A stretch of 64,000 nucleotides of DNA from Sphingobium sp. 66-54 (GCA_001899715.1 MKWI01000023.1:1-64000); one strand, 5' to 3'; shown: positions 48,944 to 59,021, numbered from the stretch's first letter. Notes: generated by a model from the letters alone, not told the origin. Numbers and translations: made by a program.

Positions 48944-51229
48944 ATGCCGACGAAGATGAGGACGGGGCCTGTCGAAAACCTGTCGCATTGGTGGCGCCGG
49001 GCAGTGATTATCACCATGGTGCTGGGCTTCAGCGTGCTCGGCCTGCTGATGGTAAAGACCTACACCAACGCGCCGCCCGTCCCTGAGCGAGTCGTCGACT
49101 CGGGTGGGCAGTCCGTTTTCAGCGGTGCCGATATTCGCGGCGGCCAACAGGTTTTCCTCAAATACGGCCTCATGAACAACGGCTCCATCTGGGGGCACGG
49201 CGGCTATCTCGGGCCGGATTTCAGCGCATCCTATCTCCACGCCTGGGCGCTCGCTGTCGCGGACGAACGCGCCCAGGCCCGCTTCGGCAAGACCTACGAG
49301 GCGCTAACACCGGCCGACCGTGCCGCCATCGACGGCGAGGTGGCGCTACAACTGCGCGTCAACCGCTACGATCCGGCGACGGCCACCCTCGCCCTACCGC
49401 CAGCCGGCGTCGCCGCCTTCGAGCAGCAGCAGCGCCGCTGGGCCAGCTATTTCGAGCATCCGGAGCGTAACGGCGGTCTCGCCCCCGGCCTCATCACCGA
49501 CAAGGGCGAACTGCGCCAGTTGACCGCCTTCTTCGCCTGGGCGGCCTGGGCTTCGGTTGCGGAACGGCCGGGCACGGGCCACTCCTACACGAACAATTTC
49601 CCCTATGATCCGCTTGCGGGCAATCGCCCGACCGGCGCGGCGCTCATCTGGAGCGCGCTCAGCTTTATCGCCCTGCTCGGCGGCACCGCGCTGGCGCTGC
49701 TCGCTTTCGGCCGGTTCGATTATCTGGGATGGCATGGGACGCCCGAGCCCATGGAGAAGTGGGTCATCAGCGACGCGCAGCGCGCCACGGTCAAATATAT
49801 GGGCGTGGCCGCCCTCCTCCTGCTCGGCCAGGTGTTCTTCGGCGCGGCGATCGCCCATTATCGGGCGGATCCCGGTGATTTCTACGGCTTCGACCTCGCC
49901 TCCTGGTTCCCCAGCAACCTGCTGCGGACCTGGCATCTGCAATCGGCGCTGTTCTGGATCGCCACCAGCTTCGTCGCGGGCGCCCTGTTCGTCGCGGAGT
50001 TGATCGGCGGCAAGACGCCGCCCCACCAGCGCCTCGCCATCCACCTGCTGTTCGGCGCCTTTGCGATCGTCATCGTGGGCAGCATGCTGGGCGAGTGGGT
50101 GGGCATCCTGCAATGGCTGCCGCGCTCGTGGTTCTGGTTCGGCAATCAGGGCTGGGAATTTCTTGAGTTGGGCCGGTTCTGGCAATTGCTGATGATCGTC
50201 GGCCTGTGCATCTGGTTCGGCCTCTTGTGGCGAGCCGTAGCCCCCGCGTTGCGTAATCCCGAGCGCAAGTCCTTCGCCCGGTTCTTCCTGCTAGCCGGCT
50301 TCGCCATCCCGATGTTTTATCTGCCGGCGCTCTTCTTCGGGTCCGAGACCAATTACACCATTGTCGACGCGTGGCGCTTCTGGATCATCCATCTGTGGGT
50401 GGAAGGTTTCTTCGAATTCTTCGTCACCGTCATCGTCGCCATCCTGTTCTTCAAGATGGGGCTCGTGCATCGGCTGACCGCACTGCGGACCATCTACCTC
50501 GACGCCATTCTCTATTTCGGCGGCGGCCTGATCGGCACCGGCCACCATTGGTATTGGACCGGCCAGACCGAGGCCAATATGGCGCTCTCGGCAGTTTTCT
50601 CAGCGTTGGAAGTCGTACCGTTGACGATGATTACGCTGGATGCCTGGTCGTTCGTCCGCACGACGAAAGGCAAGGAATCCATCGTCGAGCGCCACCGCTG
50701 GACCTTCCTGTTCATCATGGCGGTCGGCTTCTGGAACTTCCTCGGCGCCGGGGTGTTCGGCTTCCTCATCAACACGCCCATCGTCAGCTATTACGAGGTG
50801 GGGACAATCCTCACGCCCAATCACGGCCACGCCGCGCTGATGGGCGTGTTCGGCATGCTCGGCATCGGGCTGATGGTGTTCGTCCTGCGGGAGTCTGTCC
50901 AGGAGGCGGTCTGGCAAAGAATCTCGCGGTTGATCGCCATTGCCTTCTGGGGCTTGAATATCGGCCTCGCCCTGATGATCCTGCTCAGCCTGCTGCCGGG
51001 CGGCCTGCTCCAACTGCACGCTGTGATCGAGAACGGATACTGGTATGCGCGCGAGTTGGACTTCACCGGCCAGCGGCTACCGCGCCTGCTGGAATGGCTG
51101 CGCATGCCGGGCGATCTCATCTTCATGTTCGCGGGCGTCCTGCCCCTGGTCGTGGCGGTAGCGTGGGGCTATGCCAGCCTCTGGCGCGGTCCCTCGCCCC
51201 AAACGGACCTGGCGGCCGGGCAACGCTGA
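48944..51229 (+). CDS. norB: Quinol-dependent nitric oxide reductase (qNOR)
   Basis: About 761 aa from the ATG with AAGGGG upstream, the usual qNOR length; the track ORF adds an unsupported N-terminus. N-terminal cytochrome-c-like periplasmic domain without heme motif (SGADIRGGQQVFLKYGLMNNGSIWGHGGYLGPDFSASYLH), then the fourteen-helix heme-copper-type core. Its metal His are seen in TWHLQSALFW, HLWVEGFFEFF, GTGHHWYW and NHGHAALMGVFGMLG. It reduces NO to N2O with quinol. No other denitrification genes are visible, so detoxification of NO is more likely than respiration. Confidence 0.95.
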   Translation: MPTKMRTGPVENLSHWWRRAVIITMVLGFSVLGLLMVKTYTNAPPVPERVVDSGGQSVFSGADIRGGQQVFLKYGLMNNGSIWGHGGYLGPDFSASYLHAWALAVADERAQARFGKTYEALTPADRAAIDGEVALQLRVNRYDPATATLALPPAGVAAFEQQQRRWASYFEHPERNGGLAPGLITDKGELRQLTAFFAWAAWASVAERPGTGHSYTNNFPYDPLAGNRPTGAALIWSALSFIALLGGTALALLAFGRFDYLGWHGTPEPMEKWVISDAQRATVKYMGVAALLLLGQVFFGAAIAHYRADPGDFYGFDLASWFPSNLLRTWHLQSALFWIATSFVAGALFVAELIGGKTPPHQRLAIHLLFGAFAIVIVGSMLGEWVGILQWLPRSWFWFGNQGWEFLELGRFWQLLMIVGLCIWFGLLWRAVAPALRNPERKSFARFFLLAGFAIPMFYLPALFFGSETNYTIVDAWRFWIIHLWVEGFFEFFVTVIVAILFFKMGLVHRLTALRTIYLDAILYFGGGLIGTGHHWYWTGQTEANMALSAVFSALEVVPLTMITLDAWSFVRTTKGKESIVERHRWTFLFIMAVGFWNFLGAGVFGFLINTPIVSYYEVGTILTPNHGHAALMGVFGMLGIGLMVFVLRESVQEAVWQRISRLIAIAFWGLNIGLALMILLSLLPGGLLQLHAVIENGYWYARELDFTGQRLPRLLEWLRMPGDLIFMFAGVLPLVVAVAWGYASLWRGPSPQTDLAAGQR

Positions 51230-51357
51230 GAGGGGCTCATGACGACGTGCCCATCCGTAGGCGCCGGGGGCTTTGTTGAAGCGTTTGTCGTGCAAACCGA
51301 AATTTAACGCAGTTTAACTCAGAATATCCGCCAGTCTGAAATCGAACGGGGGCCATA

Positions 51358-52053
51358 ATGGGCGGCGTTGTTAATATCATTCTCTACGGACTTATCGGCG
51401 CTCTGGCTATCGGAAGTCTTTGGGGGATATTTCCGTTCGCTGTTTTGGCATTTTTCACCTTCTACGGTGCGGCAGCGCGGGTCGCGAAGGCATCGGATCG
51501 CTTGTCGTCCACATTGATGGAAGATGAAGACCTGCAAGCCGAAGCATTGCAGCATCGCGTATTTGCTCTGTTCCACCGTCGCGCCATCGTCGGAATCACC
51601 AACAGCCGCGTGGTCGTAGTGCAGCGTGGACTCTTGGGCGGGTTCAAGATGCTCGATATTCAATGGAAAGACCTTGAAGACGTGACGCTTGAGGAAAACG
51701 TTCTTCCGTCGCTCTGTGGGTCAAATCTGAAATTCAAGCATTCCAACAAGGGCACAGCGCAAATCGAAGTGAAAGGCGTCGAAAGTGACGTGGCTTCGGT
51801 CATCTATTCCAAGTCGCAATCGCAGGAACAGGCTTGGGAGGAAAAGCGCCGCATTCGTCGTATCGAAGAAGTCCGCGCCGCTGCCGGTGGCGTCGTGGTC
51901 AACAGCGGCCCCGTGCCCGTCGCCGCCTCACAGGGCGCAGGCGGCAACCGCATGTTGGAGGAAATCACAAAGGCGAAGGCTTTGCTCGACGCGGGCGCGA
52001 TCAGCGATGCAGAGTTTCAGGAAATGAAGGCAAAAATCCTCGCCGCAGCTTAA
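51358..52053 (+). CDS. Membrane-anchored PH-like / SHOCT domain protein
   Basis: 231 aa. One N-terminal hydrophobic segment (VVNIILYGLIGALAIGSLWGIFPFAVLAFFTFYG), then a bacterial PH-like domain (RRAIVGITNSRVVVVQRGLLGGFKMLDIQWKDLEDVTLEE), a charged helical linker, and a C-terminal SHOCT motif (MLEEITKAKALLDAGAISDAEFQEMKAKIL). SHOCT domains are short oligomerisation modules. The function is unknown. The coding sequence is a little less GC-rich than its neighbours. It stands alone downstream of norB. Confidence 0.75.
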   Translation: MGGVVNIILYGLIGALAIGSLWGIFPFAVLAFFTFYGAAARVAKASDRLSSTLMEDEDLQAEALQHRVFALFHRRAIVGITNSRVVVVQRGLLGGFKMLDIQWKDLEDVTLEENVLPSLCGSNLKFKHSNKGTAQIEVKGVESDVASVIYSKSQSQEQAWEEKRRIRRIEEVRAAAGGVVVNSGPVPVAASQGAGGNRMLEEITKAKALLDAGAISDAEFQEMKAKILAAA

Positions 52054-52238
52054 CCGCGATCATCGAACCGGCGCATCCTGCACGTCGGTGCGACGACCAT
52101 CGGTGCGGTCATCATTCCCACATGCGGGCACGGTCCTGTTTTCGCCGCGTCCTTTGCAGGCCCTTGTTTTGGAACCAGCCCAACACGGCAAAAGCGCCGC
52201 GCCACTGTTTCAACAGATCAATTTGTCAGGAGAAAAAG

Positions 52239-52313
52239 TGGTGGGCGCGGTAGGGATTGAACCTACGACCCCACCCGTGTGAAGGGTGTGCTCTACCACT
52301 GAGCTACGCGCCC
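52239..52313 (-). tRNA. tRNA-Val (anticodon CAC)
   Basis: The minus strand reads GGGCGCG-TA-GCTC...GAGC-A-CACCC-TTCACAC-GGGTG-GGGTC-GTAGG-TTCAATC-CCTAC-CGCGCCC-A-CCA. The acceptor, D, anticodon and T stems are all perfectly paired and the loop TTCACAC puts CAC at positions 34-36, decoding GUG. CCA is encoded. Confidence 0.97.
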
Positions 52314-52458
52314 CGGCGACATGTCGCGGGAGGGAGCGCTTTGGCGAGAGACGCCTCGCCTGTCAAGCCGCTCCCGGCCTCAAATTCGCTCCGGCATGGT
52401 GATCGCCGGAAAAGGTATCGGGGCCGGATCGCGCCGGCCCCGATCATCGGTTCATGAA

Positions 52459-53454
52459 TCAGAAGATGCGGACGGCAACCTCGGCCGGAGCCGCCAGATA
52501 GGCTTCCAGCTCGCTGTCCAGCTTGAGCAGCGTCAGCGAGGCGCCCGCCATTTCGAGCGACGTGCAATATTCGCCGACATAGTTGCGCACCACCGTGTAG
52601 CCGGCCTGCTCGCAGCGTTCGTGCGCATGGGCGTAGAGCACATACAGCTCGCTGATCGGCGTGCCGCCCAGGCCGTTGACCATCAGCGCCACGCGGTCGC
52701 CGGACTTGTAGGGAATGTCCTGCGCCACCGCATCGAACAACTCGTCGACGATCTGGTTGGCGGGATGGATCTTCTCGCGGCGGCGACCCGGCTCGCCATG
52801 GATACCCACGCCGACTTCCATCTCGTCGTCGCCCAGGTCGAAGATCGTCGTACCCTTGGCCGGCGGGATGCAGCTCGTCAGCGCGACGCCCATGGTGCGG
52901 ACGTTGTTGTTCACCTTCTCGGCGATAGCGAGGATCTCGTCGAGGCTCTTGCCCTGCGCGGCGGCCGCGCCGCACGCCTTGATGACGAAGAAGTTGCCCG
53001 CCACGCCGCGACGGCCGACGGTGTAGAGGCTGTCCTTCACCGCCACGTCGTCATTGATGATGAACGACTTGACCTTGATGTCCTCGGCCTCGGCCAGCTC
53101 GATGGCGGTTTCCCACGCCATGCGGTCGCCCTGATAGTTGTTGACGAGCACCAGCACGCCGGCATCGGAGGCGAGCGCCTTGATCGTCTCGTAGCAGGCA
53201 TCGACCGGCGGCGCGGCGAACACCGCACCCTGGCAGGCGCCATCCAGCATGCCCGGCCCCACCGCCATGACGTGCGCGGGCTCATGACCCGAGCCGGAGC
53301 CCTGGATCACCGAGACCTTGTCGGCGACCGGGCGGTCCTTGCGCTTGATCATCTGGAATTCGGGCACGAACTCCAGCAGGTCCGGGTTGGCCAGCACCAC
53401 GCCCTTCATGAACTCAGGCACGAAATTGGCGGGATCGTTGACGAACTTCTTCAT
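52459..53454 (-). CDS. dhaK: Dihydroxyacetone kinase subunit DhaK (or related ketose kinase subunit)
   Basis: 331 aa. The substrate His that forms the hemiaminal with the ketone is His219 in GVGIHGEPG; the second substrate loop is GSGSGHEPAH (His57). Full DhaK fold length. It binds dihydroxyacetone or a similar small ketose and receives phosphate through DhaL. It is the last gene of an aldolase-HAD-DhaL-DhaK operon. No DhaM phosphotransferase gene is here, so an ATP-dependent two-subunit kinase is likely, and the substrate may be a tetrulose instead of dihydroxyacetone. Confidence 0.9.
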   Translation of the reverse strand: MKKFVNDPANFVPEFMKGVVLANPDLLEFVPEFQMIKRKDRPVADKVSVIQGSGSGHEPAHVMAVGPGMLDGACQGAVFAAPPVDACYETIKALASDAGVLVLVNNYQGDRMAWETAIELAEAEDIKVKSFIINDDVAVKDSLYTVGRRGVAGNFFVIKACGAAAAQGKSLDEILAIAEKVNNNVRTMGVALTSCIPPAKGTTIFDLGDDEMEVGVGIHGEPGRRREKIHPANQIVDELFDAVAQDIPYKSGDRVALMVNGLGGTPISELYVLYAHAHERCEQAGYTVVRNYVGEYCTSLEMAGASLTLLKLDSELEAYLAAPAEVAVRIF

Positions 53455-53476
53455 TGGGTTTCCTCCCCTGATGTGT

Positions 53477-54157
53477 TCAGACGGTTTGCTTGAGCAGTTC
53501 GGGCACGGTCGGCGTCCGCTCTACCCCGAATTCGGTGCACCAATCCTGCAAAATGGTGGCGATGGCGACGATGCCGGGATCGGGCGTGCCGGCGCTGCGA
53601 TCACCGACCTGCGAGGCGCGGCCGCGATGGGCGACCAGCCCACGGGTTGCGTCGATGGCATTCTCGGCCTCGTCCGCGCACTCCTTGAGCACGAGGCCGA
53701 GATCGGCCGTGCCGGCGGCGGCATGCGCCTTGAGCTTCTCCGTCACCGGGATCAGCGCATCGAGCAGGGTCTTGTCGCCGAGCTGGGCGCCACCGCGCGC
53801 CATGATGCCTTCCACGGCCGTGTTCACCATGTCGGCGAGCTCGACCAGCGTGACCGTCTCCTTGCCCTTGCTGACCATAGCCGCCTTCATGAAGCCGGTG
53901 CCCCAGATCGGGCCGGAGCTGCCGCCGACATGCTTGCTGACCAGCATGCTGATCTTGAGCAGCATCGCGCCGATTGCGCTCTTGTCGATCCCCGGCAGCT
54001 CGGCGTCGATGACGCGGAAGCCTGTCGCCAGCGACGTACCGAAGTCGCCGTCACCGGCCAGCCCGTCGAGGTCCGAGAAATAATGTTCGTTCCTGAGCAC
54101 CGTCGTCGCGGTGGTCTTCACCGCGCGCTCGACGTCTCCAATCGTGATATCGGCCAT
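53477..54157 (-). CDS. dhaL: Dihydroxyacetone kinase subunit DhaL
   Basis: 226 aa. The nucleotide/Mg site is visible as Asp31, Asp36 and Asp38 in DLDGLAGDGDFG, followed by MLLKISMLVSKHVGGSSGPIWGTGF and GAQLGDKTLLDALIP, and the C-terminal GRASQVGDRSAGTPDPG loop. It is the ATP/ADP-binding, phosphate-transferring subunit partnering DhaK, whose gene follows after 22 bases. Confidence 0.92.
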   Translation of the reverse strand: MADITIGDVERAVKTTATTVLRNEHYFSDLDGLAGDGDFGTSLATGFRVIDAELPGIDKSAIGAMLLKISMLVSKHVGGSSGPIWGTGFMKAAMVSKGKETVTLVELADMVNTAVEGIMARGGAQLGDKTLLDALIPVTEKLKAHAAAGTADLGLVLKECADEAENAIDATRGLVAHRGRASQVGDRSAGTPDPGIVAIATILQDWCTEFGVERTPTVPELLKQTV

Positions 54158-54193
54158 GTCAAAATCCTCCCAATAGCGTTGCTGGTGCCGCTC

Positions 54194-54925
54194 TCAGCCG
54201 ACGCTCGCGGAGGCCAGCTCCGCAAGATCGGCCAGGCGCACAGTCACCGTCGGCTCATCCCCAAGCTCGGGGACGACCCGCGCGGCTTCGCGGAAATCCT
54301 CGTCCACTGTGTAGGTGCTGGTGGTGATGAGCGTCGGCAGCCCCGCGCCCACTGCGGCGAGCAGGCCGTTGCGACTGTCCTCGATCACGATGCACTCGTG
54401 GACCGGCAGCCCGAGCGACTGCTTGGCCAGCTCGTAGATCTCCGGGTCCGGCTTCTTTTTCTTTACCACGTCGCCAGCGTGGACGAACGCGAACTTCGCC
54501 TTGCGCTCCGGCCCCATCAGGTCGAGCACGGCGTCGATGAACTTCGGGTTGGAGGTAGTGCACACGCCGAGTGTCACGCCGCCGGCAATCGCCTCATCCA
54601 CGATCCGCAGGATGCCCGGCCGCAGCGGTAGGCCGCCTTCGGCCACCAGCCCGGCGGTGATCTCCGTCTTTTTCTTGTGCAGCGCGAGGATCAGCTCGTC
54701 CTTTCCCGCATCCGCGGCGGCATCGGCCGGCCAGCCATATTCATCGAAATAGGCCCGCATCCGCTCCTTGCCGCCCGCCACAAGCAGCAGCTTGGCATAG
54801 AGCGCCACATCCCACTCCGCGTCGATACCGAATTGCGCAAACGCCCGGTTGAAGCCCACGCGGTGCCCGTCTCGCTCGGTATCCACGAGCACGCCGTCAC
54901 AGTCGAAAATGATTGCCTTCACCAC
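54194..54925 (-). CDS. HAD-superfamily phosphatase, CbbY-like
   Basis: About 243 aa starting at a GTG with GAGGGG upstream. HAD motif I is IFDCDGVLVDTE with Asp8/Asp10, followed by the RDGHRVGFN cap segment characteristic of CbbY; motif II is CTTSN, the motif III Lys lies in KKKPDPEIY, and motif IV is VIEDSRNG. CbbY removes phosphate from xylulose-1,5-bisphosphate, an inhibitory by-product of Rubisco, but no Rubisco gene is here. In this operon it may dephosphorylate a ketose phosphate made by the kinase or aldolase. Confidence 0.87.
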   Translation of the reverse strand: MVKAIIFDCDGVLVDTERDGHRVGFNRAFAQFGIDAEWDVALYAKLLLVAGGKERMRAYFDEYGWPADAAADAGKDELILALHKKKTEITAGLVAEGGLPLRPGILRIVDEAIAGGVTLGVCTTSNPKFIDAVLDLMGPERKAKFAFVHAGDVVKKKKPDPEIYELAKQSLGLPVHECIVIEDSRNGLLAAVGAGLPTLITTSTYTVDEDFREAARVVPELGDEPTVTVRLADLAELASASVG

Positions 54926-54936
54926 AGCGCCGCCCC

Positions 54937-55824
54937 TCAAGCCGCCCTGGAGAGCGAATTAAGGAAGGCCGGGCCGCGATCCTTGCCGCCGAACTTCTCG
55001 ATGAAGCCCGCAAACATCGCCTTGCACGCCTGATACTGCGCATCCATCACCCGCAGGGGCTCGAAGTCGGTCGGCTTCTCCTTATGATAATTGACGAAGC
55101 TCTCGACGAACACATGCTTGAGATTGGTCGAGATGTTCACCTTGGCCGCCCCGCGTGCGATTGCCTTGGCGAAGGTCTCGTCAGAGAGGCCGGTGCCGCC
55201 GTGCAGCGCCATCGGGGTGCGGGTCAGCTTGTTGATCTTCTCGATCCGATCGAAATCGACCTTCGGCTCGCCCTTATAGTAGCCATGCGCCGTGCCGACC
55301 GCGCAGGCGAAGGCGGAGAGATCGAGCGCATCGCAGAAGCGCCTGGCGTCTTGCGGGTCGGTCAGCACCGAATCCTCCTCGGCAACGTGCATGTCGTCCT
55401 CGACGCCCATGATCTGGCCCAGCTCGGCCTCCATGCCGACGCCGTATTTCTCGGCAATCTCGCGCACCTTGAGCGATTCGGCGAGGTTCTGCTCGAACGG
55501 CAGCTCGGAGGCGTCGATCATGATCGAGGTCCAGCCCGCTCTGGCGCACGCCTCGATCATCGCGAGGTCCTTGCAGTGGTCGAGATGGAGGACCACCGGT
55601 ACCGGCGAATCCTCGGCCACGGTGCGCACCCAGCTCACAATCTCCTTGTGGCTGAAATATTTGATGGTCTTGGCGGACGTCTGGCAGATCACCGGGGCAT
55701 TCAGCTCCTCGGCCGCCTTCACCATCGCCTTGGTGGTGTTGTAGTCGACCAGGTTGAACGCGGCCACGGCGTAGCCGTTGTCCATTGCGTCACGAAGCAG
55801 CGGCTTCATGTTGACCAACGGCAT
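54937..55824 (-). CDS. Class II fructose-bisphosphate aldolase family protein
   Basis: 295 aa. Catalytic Asp82 and zinc His83 lie in VVLHLDHCKD. MEAELGQIMG carries the family Glu, AVGTAHGYYKGEPKVDFD has the second zinc His, and PMALHGGTGLSDE has the third plus the phosphate loop. It is shorter than E. coli FbaA and closer to GatY/KbaY-type and B. subtilis FbaA-like aldolases. It cleaves or forms a ketose (bis)phosphate via dihydroxyacetone phosphate. The ATG has GGAGGAG nine bases upstream. First gene of the four-gene operon. Confidence 0.9.
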   Translation of the reverse strand: MPLVNMKPLLRDAMDNGYAVAAFNLVDYNTTKAMVKAAEELNAPVICQTSAKTIKYFSHKEIVSWVRTVAEDSPVPVVLHLDHCKDLAMIEACARAGWTSIMIDASELPFEQNLAESLKVREIAEKYGVGMEAELGQIMGVEDDMHVAEEDSVLTDPQDARRFCDALDLSAFACAVGTAHGYYKGEPKVDFDRIEKINKLTRTPMALHGGTGLSDETFAKAIARGAAKVNISTNLKHVFVESFVNYHKEKPTDFEPLRVMDAQYQACKAMFAGFIEKFGGKDRGPAFLNSLSRAA

Positions 55825-56098
55825 TGCAGCAATCTCCTCCAAATTACCAAATTACAGCGCGCTCCAGGCACGCTCGAATCACCAGTTCGCTGCACGCACC
55901 TAGATAGCATGCGCAGCGATGTCATGACCGATTTTCAGGCGTCCGCCCGCAAACCGAACGGCCCGTGCATCCGCCCAACCTACCCGAGCCTAGATGACAA
56001 TGTCCAGTCTCCCCGCGCGGGCCGAACCGGAGTGGGACATGGGCACGGGAGCGTCCTCCCGCTTGCGTCCGCACGCGGCGCGACCCATATGGCCGGCC

Positions 56099-56665
56099 AT
56101 GGACGCACGCAACCAGAGCAGCATGCCGGTCTGGCATGGCACCACCATCCTCTCCATCCGCGCTTCGGGCAAGGTCGTCGTCATCGGCGACGGCCAGGTC
56201 TCCATGGGGCAGACGGTCATGAAGCCGAACGCCCGCAAGGTCCGCCGCCTGCATGACGGCAGCGTGATCGGCGGATTTGCCGGCGCCACGGCGGATGCCT
56301 TCACCCTGTTCGAGCGGCTGGAGGCCAAGCTGGAGCGGCACGGCGGCCAGCTCATGCGTGCCGCCGTCGAGCTGGCCAAGGATTGGCGGACGGACAAATA
56401 TCTGCGTAATCTGGAAGCGATGATGATCGTCGCCGACAAGGAGACGACACTCATCCTTACCGGCAATGGCGACGTGCTGGAGCCGCTGGACGGCATCGCG
56501 GCAATCGGCTCGGGCGGCAACTACGCCCTCTCCGCCGCTCGCGCGCTCAAGGATTACGAGAAGGACGCCGAGACGCTGGCCCGCAAGGCCATGACGATCG
56601 CGGCCGAGATCTGCGTCTATACCAACGACCAGGTAACGATCGAGACACTGGATTCGACGGCTTGA
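56099..56665 (+). CDS. hslV: ATP-dependent protease subunit HslV (ClpQ)
   Basis: About 188 aa with the start chosen at MDARNQ; a later ATG (MPVWHG) is possible and neither has a strong ribosome binding site. Autocatalytic processing at the Gly-Thr bond of [10 protein letters not shown] exposes the catalytic Thr. [22 protein letters not shown] and [25 protein letters not shown] are diagnostic. It forms the proteolytic double ring served by HslU, 82 bases downstream. Confidence 0.93.
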   Translation: MDARNQSSMPVWHGTTILSIRASGKVVVIGDGQVSMGQTVMKPNARKVRRLHDGSVIGGFAGATADAFTLFERLEAKLERHGGQLMRAAVELAKDWRTDKYLRNLEAMMIVADKETTLILTGNGDVLEPLDGIAAIGSGGNYALSAARALKDYEKDAETLARKAMTIAAEICVYTNDQVTIETLDSTA

Positions 56666-56747
56666 GCCTGGCCTCTCCTGCAAACGACTGGCCGCTTGGC
56701 CGCACCCACCCCCTGCCCCTCCCCTGAACGGGAGGGGGGAGTCAAAG

Positions 56748-58049
56748 ATGAACGAGACCCTCACCCCCAAAGCCATCGTCACCGCACTGGATGCACACAT
56801 CATCGGTCAGGCCGAGGCCAAACGCGCCGTCGCCGTCGCGCTGCGCAACCGTTGGCGCCGGCAGAAGCTAGCGCCCGAACTGCGCGATGAGGTAACACCC
56901 AAGAATATCCTGATGATCGGGCCCACCGGCTGCGGCAAGACCGAGATCAGCCGCCGGCTTGCGAAGCTCGCCGATGCACCGTTCATCAAGGTGGAGGCGA
57001 CCAAGTTCACCGAGGTCGGCTATGTCGGCCGCGACGTGGAGCAGATTGTGCGGGATCTGGTCGAGGAAGCGGTGCGGCTGGAGCGCGAGCGCCGGCGCGA
57101 GGCGGTGCGGGAGGCTGCATCGGACTCCGCCATGGCCCGCCTGCTCGACGCGCTCACCGGCAAGGAAGCCAGCGAGGCGACCCGCCTCTCCTTCCGCCAG
57201 CGGATCGAGAACAACCAGATGAACGACGTCGAGGTTGAGGTCGAGGTGGCCGACAGCCCCTCCATGCCGATGGAGATCCCCGGCATGGGCGGCAATATTG
57301 GCATGATAAATCTCTCGGACATGATGTCCAAGGCGCTCGGCCAGCAGCAGAAAAAGCGCCGCAAGATGCGCGTGGCCGATGCGTGGGACAAGCTGGTCGA
57401 GGAAGAGCAGGACAAGCGGCTCGATCAGGATGATGTCGCCCGCGTCGCCATCCAGTCGGCCGAGCAGAACGGCATCGTCTTTCTCGACGAGATCGACAAG
57501 ATCGCGGTTAGCGACGTGCGGGGCGGCTCGGTCAGCCGCGAGGGCGTCCAGCGCGACCTCTTGCCGCTGATCGAGGGCACCACCGTCGCCACCAAATACG
57601 GCCCGCTCAAGACCGACCATATCCTGTTCATCGCCAGCGGCGCCTTCCACGTCGCCAAGCCGAGCGACCTACTGCCCGAGTTGCAGGGCCGCCTTCCGAT
57701 CCGCGTGGAACTCAAGGGCCTCACCGAGGAGGATTTCGTCGCCATCCTGTCGGACACCAAGGCGTCGCTGCCCGAGCAATATGCCGCGCTGCTCGCCACC
57801 GAGGGCGTCACGATCACGCTGGAGCCGGACGGCATCCGCGCCATCGCGAAGATCGCCGCCAGCGTCAACGAGCAGATCGAGAATATCGGCGCGCGCCGGT
57901 TGCAGACCGTCATGGAAAAGCTGCTGGAGGATGTGAGCTTTGAGGCGGACACCCGCGCCGGCGAGACCATCCGCATCGACGCCGCCTATGTCGATCGTCA
58001 GCTTTCGGGTATCGCCAAGGATACCGATCTCAGCAAATATATCCTTTGA
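56748..58049 (+). CDS. hslU: ATP-dependent protease ATPase subunit HslU (ClpY)
   Basis: 433 aa. N-terminal [29 protein letters not shown], Walker [10 protein letters not shown], pore motif [16 protein letters not shown], an intermediate domain rich in charged residues, Walker [11 protein letters not shown], and the C-terminal DLSKYIL that docks into HslV. AAA+ unfoldase that feeds clients into HslV. The gene has a GAGGGGGGA site. Confidence 0.97.
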   Translation: MNETLTPKAIVTALDAHIIGQAEAKRAVAVALRNRWRRQKLAPELRDEVTPKNILMIGPTGCGKTEISRRLAKLADAPFIKVEATKFTEVGYVGRDVEQIVRDLVEEAVRLERERRREAVREAASDSAMARLLDALTGKEASEATRLSFRQRIENNQMNDVEVEVEVADSPSMPMEIPGMGGNIGMINLSDMMSKALGQQQKKRRKMRVADAWDKLVEEEQDKRLDQDDVARVAIQSAEQNGIVFLDEIDKIAVSDVRGGSVSREGVQRDLLPLIEGTTVATKYGPLKTDHILFIASGAFHVAKPSDLLPELQGRLPIRVELKGLTEEDFVAILSDTKASLPEQYAALLATEGVTITLEPDGIRAIAKIAASVNEQIENIGARRLQTVMEKLLEDVSFEADTRAGETIRIDAAYVDRQLSGIAKDTDLSKYIL

Positions 58050-58111
58050 GCGCCAAGACTTGGCATCCATCCAACGCTGGGAAGCGCAAAGCTGCCGCTC
58101 CGCCGCCGTTA

Positions 58112-58131
58112 CCCCGGGCTTGACCCGAGGC
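58112..58131. repeat. Imperfect palindrome CCCCGGGCTTGACCCGAGGC
   Basis: An imperfect inverted repeat in the 195-base gap after hslU. It matches in type a repeat frequently seen between alphaproteobacterial genes (CCCCGGACTTGATCCGGGG, from memory). It may also weakly terminate hslU. Confidence 0.45.
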
Positions 58132-58244
58132 CCCGCTTTCTGATTCCATAGGACTTTTTTCTCCGGCCCGGACCGCTCCGGAAAAGGGCTGCGTCGCCGC
58201 GATGGATCGGCTAGGCCAACGCGAGCGGCAAAGGGAGCAAGGCG

Positions 58245-59021
58245 ATGGCTTACGAGACGATCCTGGTGGAGCTGCGCGGCGCAGTCACGCTGGTCACGCT
58301 CAATCGCCCACAGGCTCTCAACGCGCTGAATAGCCGGGTGCTCGCCGATCTGGTAGCGGCGATGGCGGCCTATGATGCCGACGAGCACCAGCGCTGCCTC
58401 GTCATTACCGGCAGCGAGAAGGCGTTCGCCGCCGGCGCCGACATCAAGGAAATGGCGGACAAGTCGGCGGCGGACATGTTCCTCGCCGATCTCTACTCCG
58501 AGTGGTCGACCCGCGTGTGCGCTACCCGTAAGCCGTGGATCGCCGCCGTCGCCGGCTTCGCCTTGGGCGGAGGGTGCGAACTGGCGATGATGGCGGATTT
58601 CATCATCGCCGCCGATAGCGCACGTTTCGGCCAGCCCGAGATCAAGCTTGGCGTCGTCCCCGGCATGGGCGGATCCCAGCGCCTTACCCGCGCCGTCGGC
58701 AAGGCCAAGGCGATGGAGATGTGCCTGACCGGCCGGATGATGGACGCGGCCGAGGCAGAGCGCGCCGGCCTCGTCGCCCGCGTCGTCCCGGCCGACCGGC
58801 TGCTCGATGAAGCGCTTGCCGCCGCCGAGGCTATCGCCGCCATGCCGCCGATGGCAGCCCTCGTCGCCAAGGAACTGGTGAACCTCGCCGCCGAAACCAC
58901 GCTGGCGCAGGGGCTGGTGAGCGAACGTCGGCTATTCCAGCTCCTCGCCTCGACCGAGGACAAGGTAGAAGGCATGGCCGCCTTCATCGAGAAGCGGGCG
59001 CCCGTCTGGAAGGGGCGTTAG
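58245..59021 (+). CDS. Enoyl-CoA hydratase
   Basis: 258 aa, standard crotonase size. The oxyanion-hole segments [12 protein letters not shown] and [15 protein letters not shown] are present; the two catalytic glutamates are in GGCELA and in [18 protein letters not shown]. It hydrates 2-enoyl-CoA in beta-oxidation. The gene stands alone, and its stop overlaps the stop of the convergent transporter gene by four bases. Confidence 0.93.
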   Translation: MAYETILVELRGAVTLVTLNRPQALNALNSRVLADLVAAMAAYDADEHQRCLVITGSEKAFAAGADIKEMADKSAADMFLADLYSEWSTRVCATRKPWIAAVAGFALGGGCELAMMADFIIAADSARFGQPEIKLGVVPGMGGSQRLTRAVGKAKAMEMCLTGRMMDAAEAERAGLVARVVPADRLLDEALAAAEAIAAMPPMAALVAKELVNLAAETTLAQGLVSERRLFQLLASTEDKVEGMAAFIEKRAPVWKGR

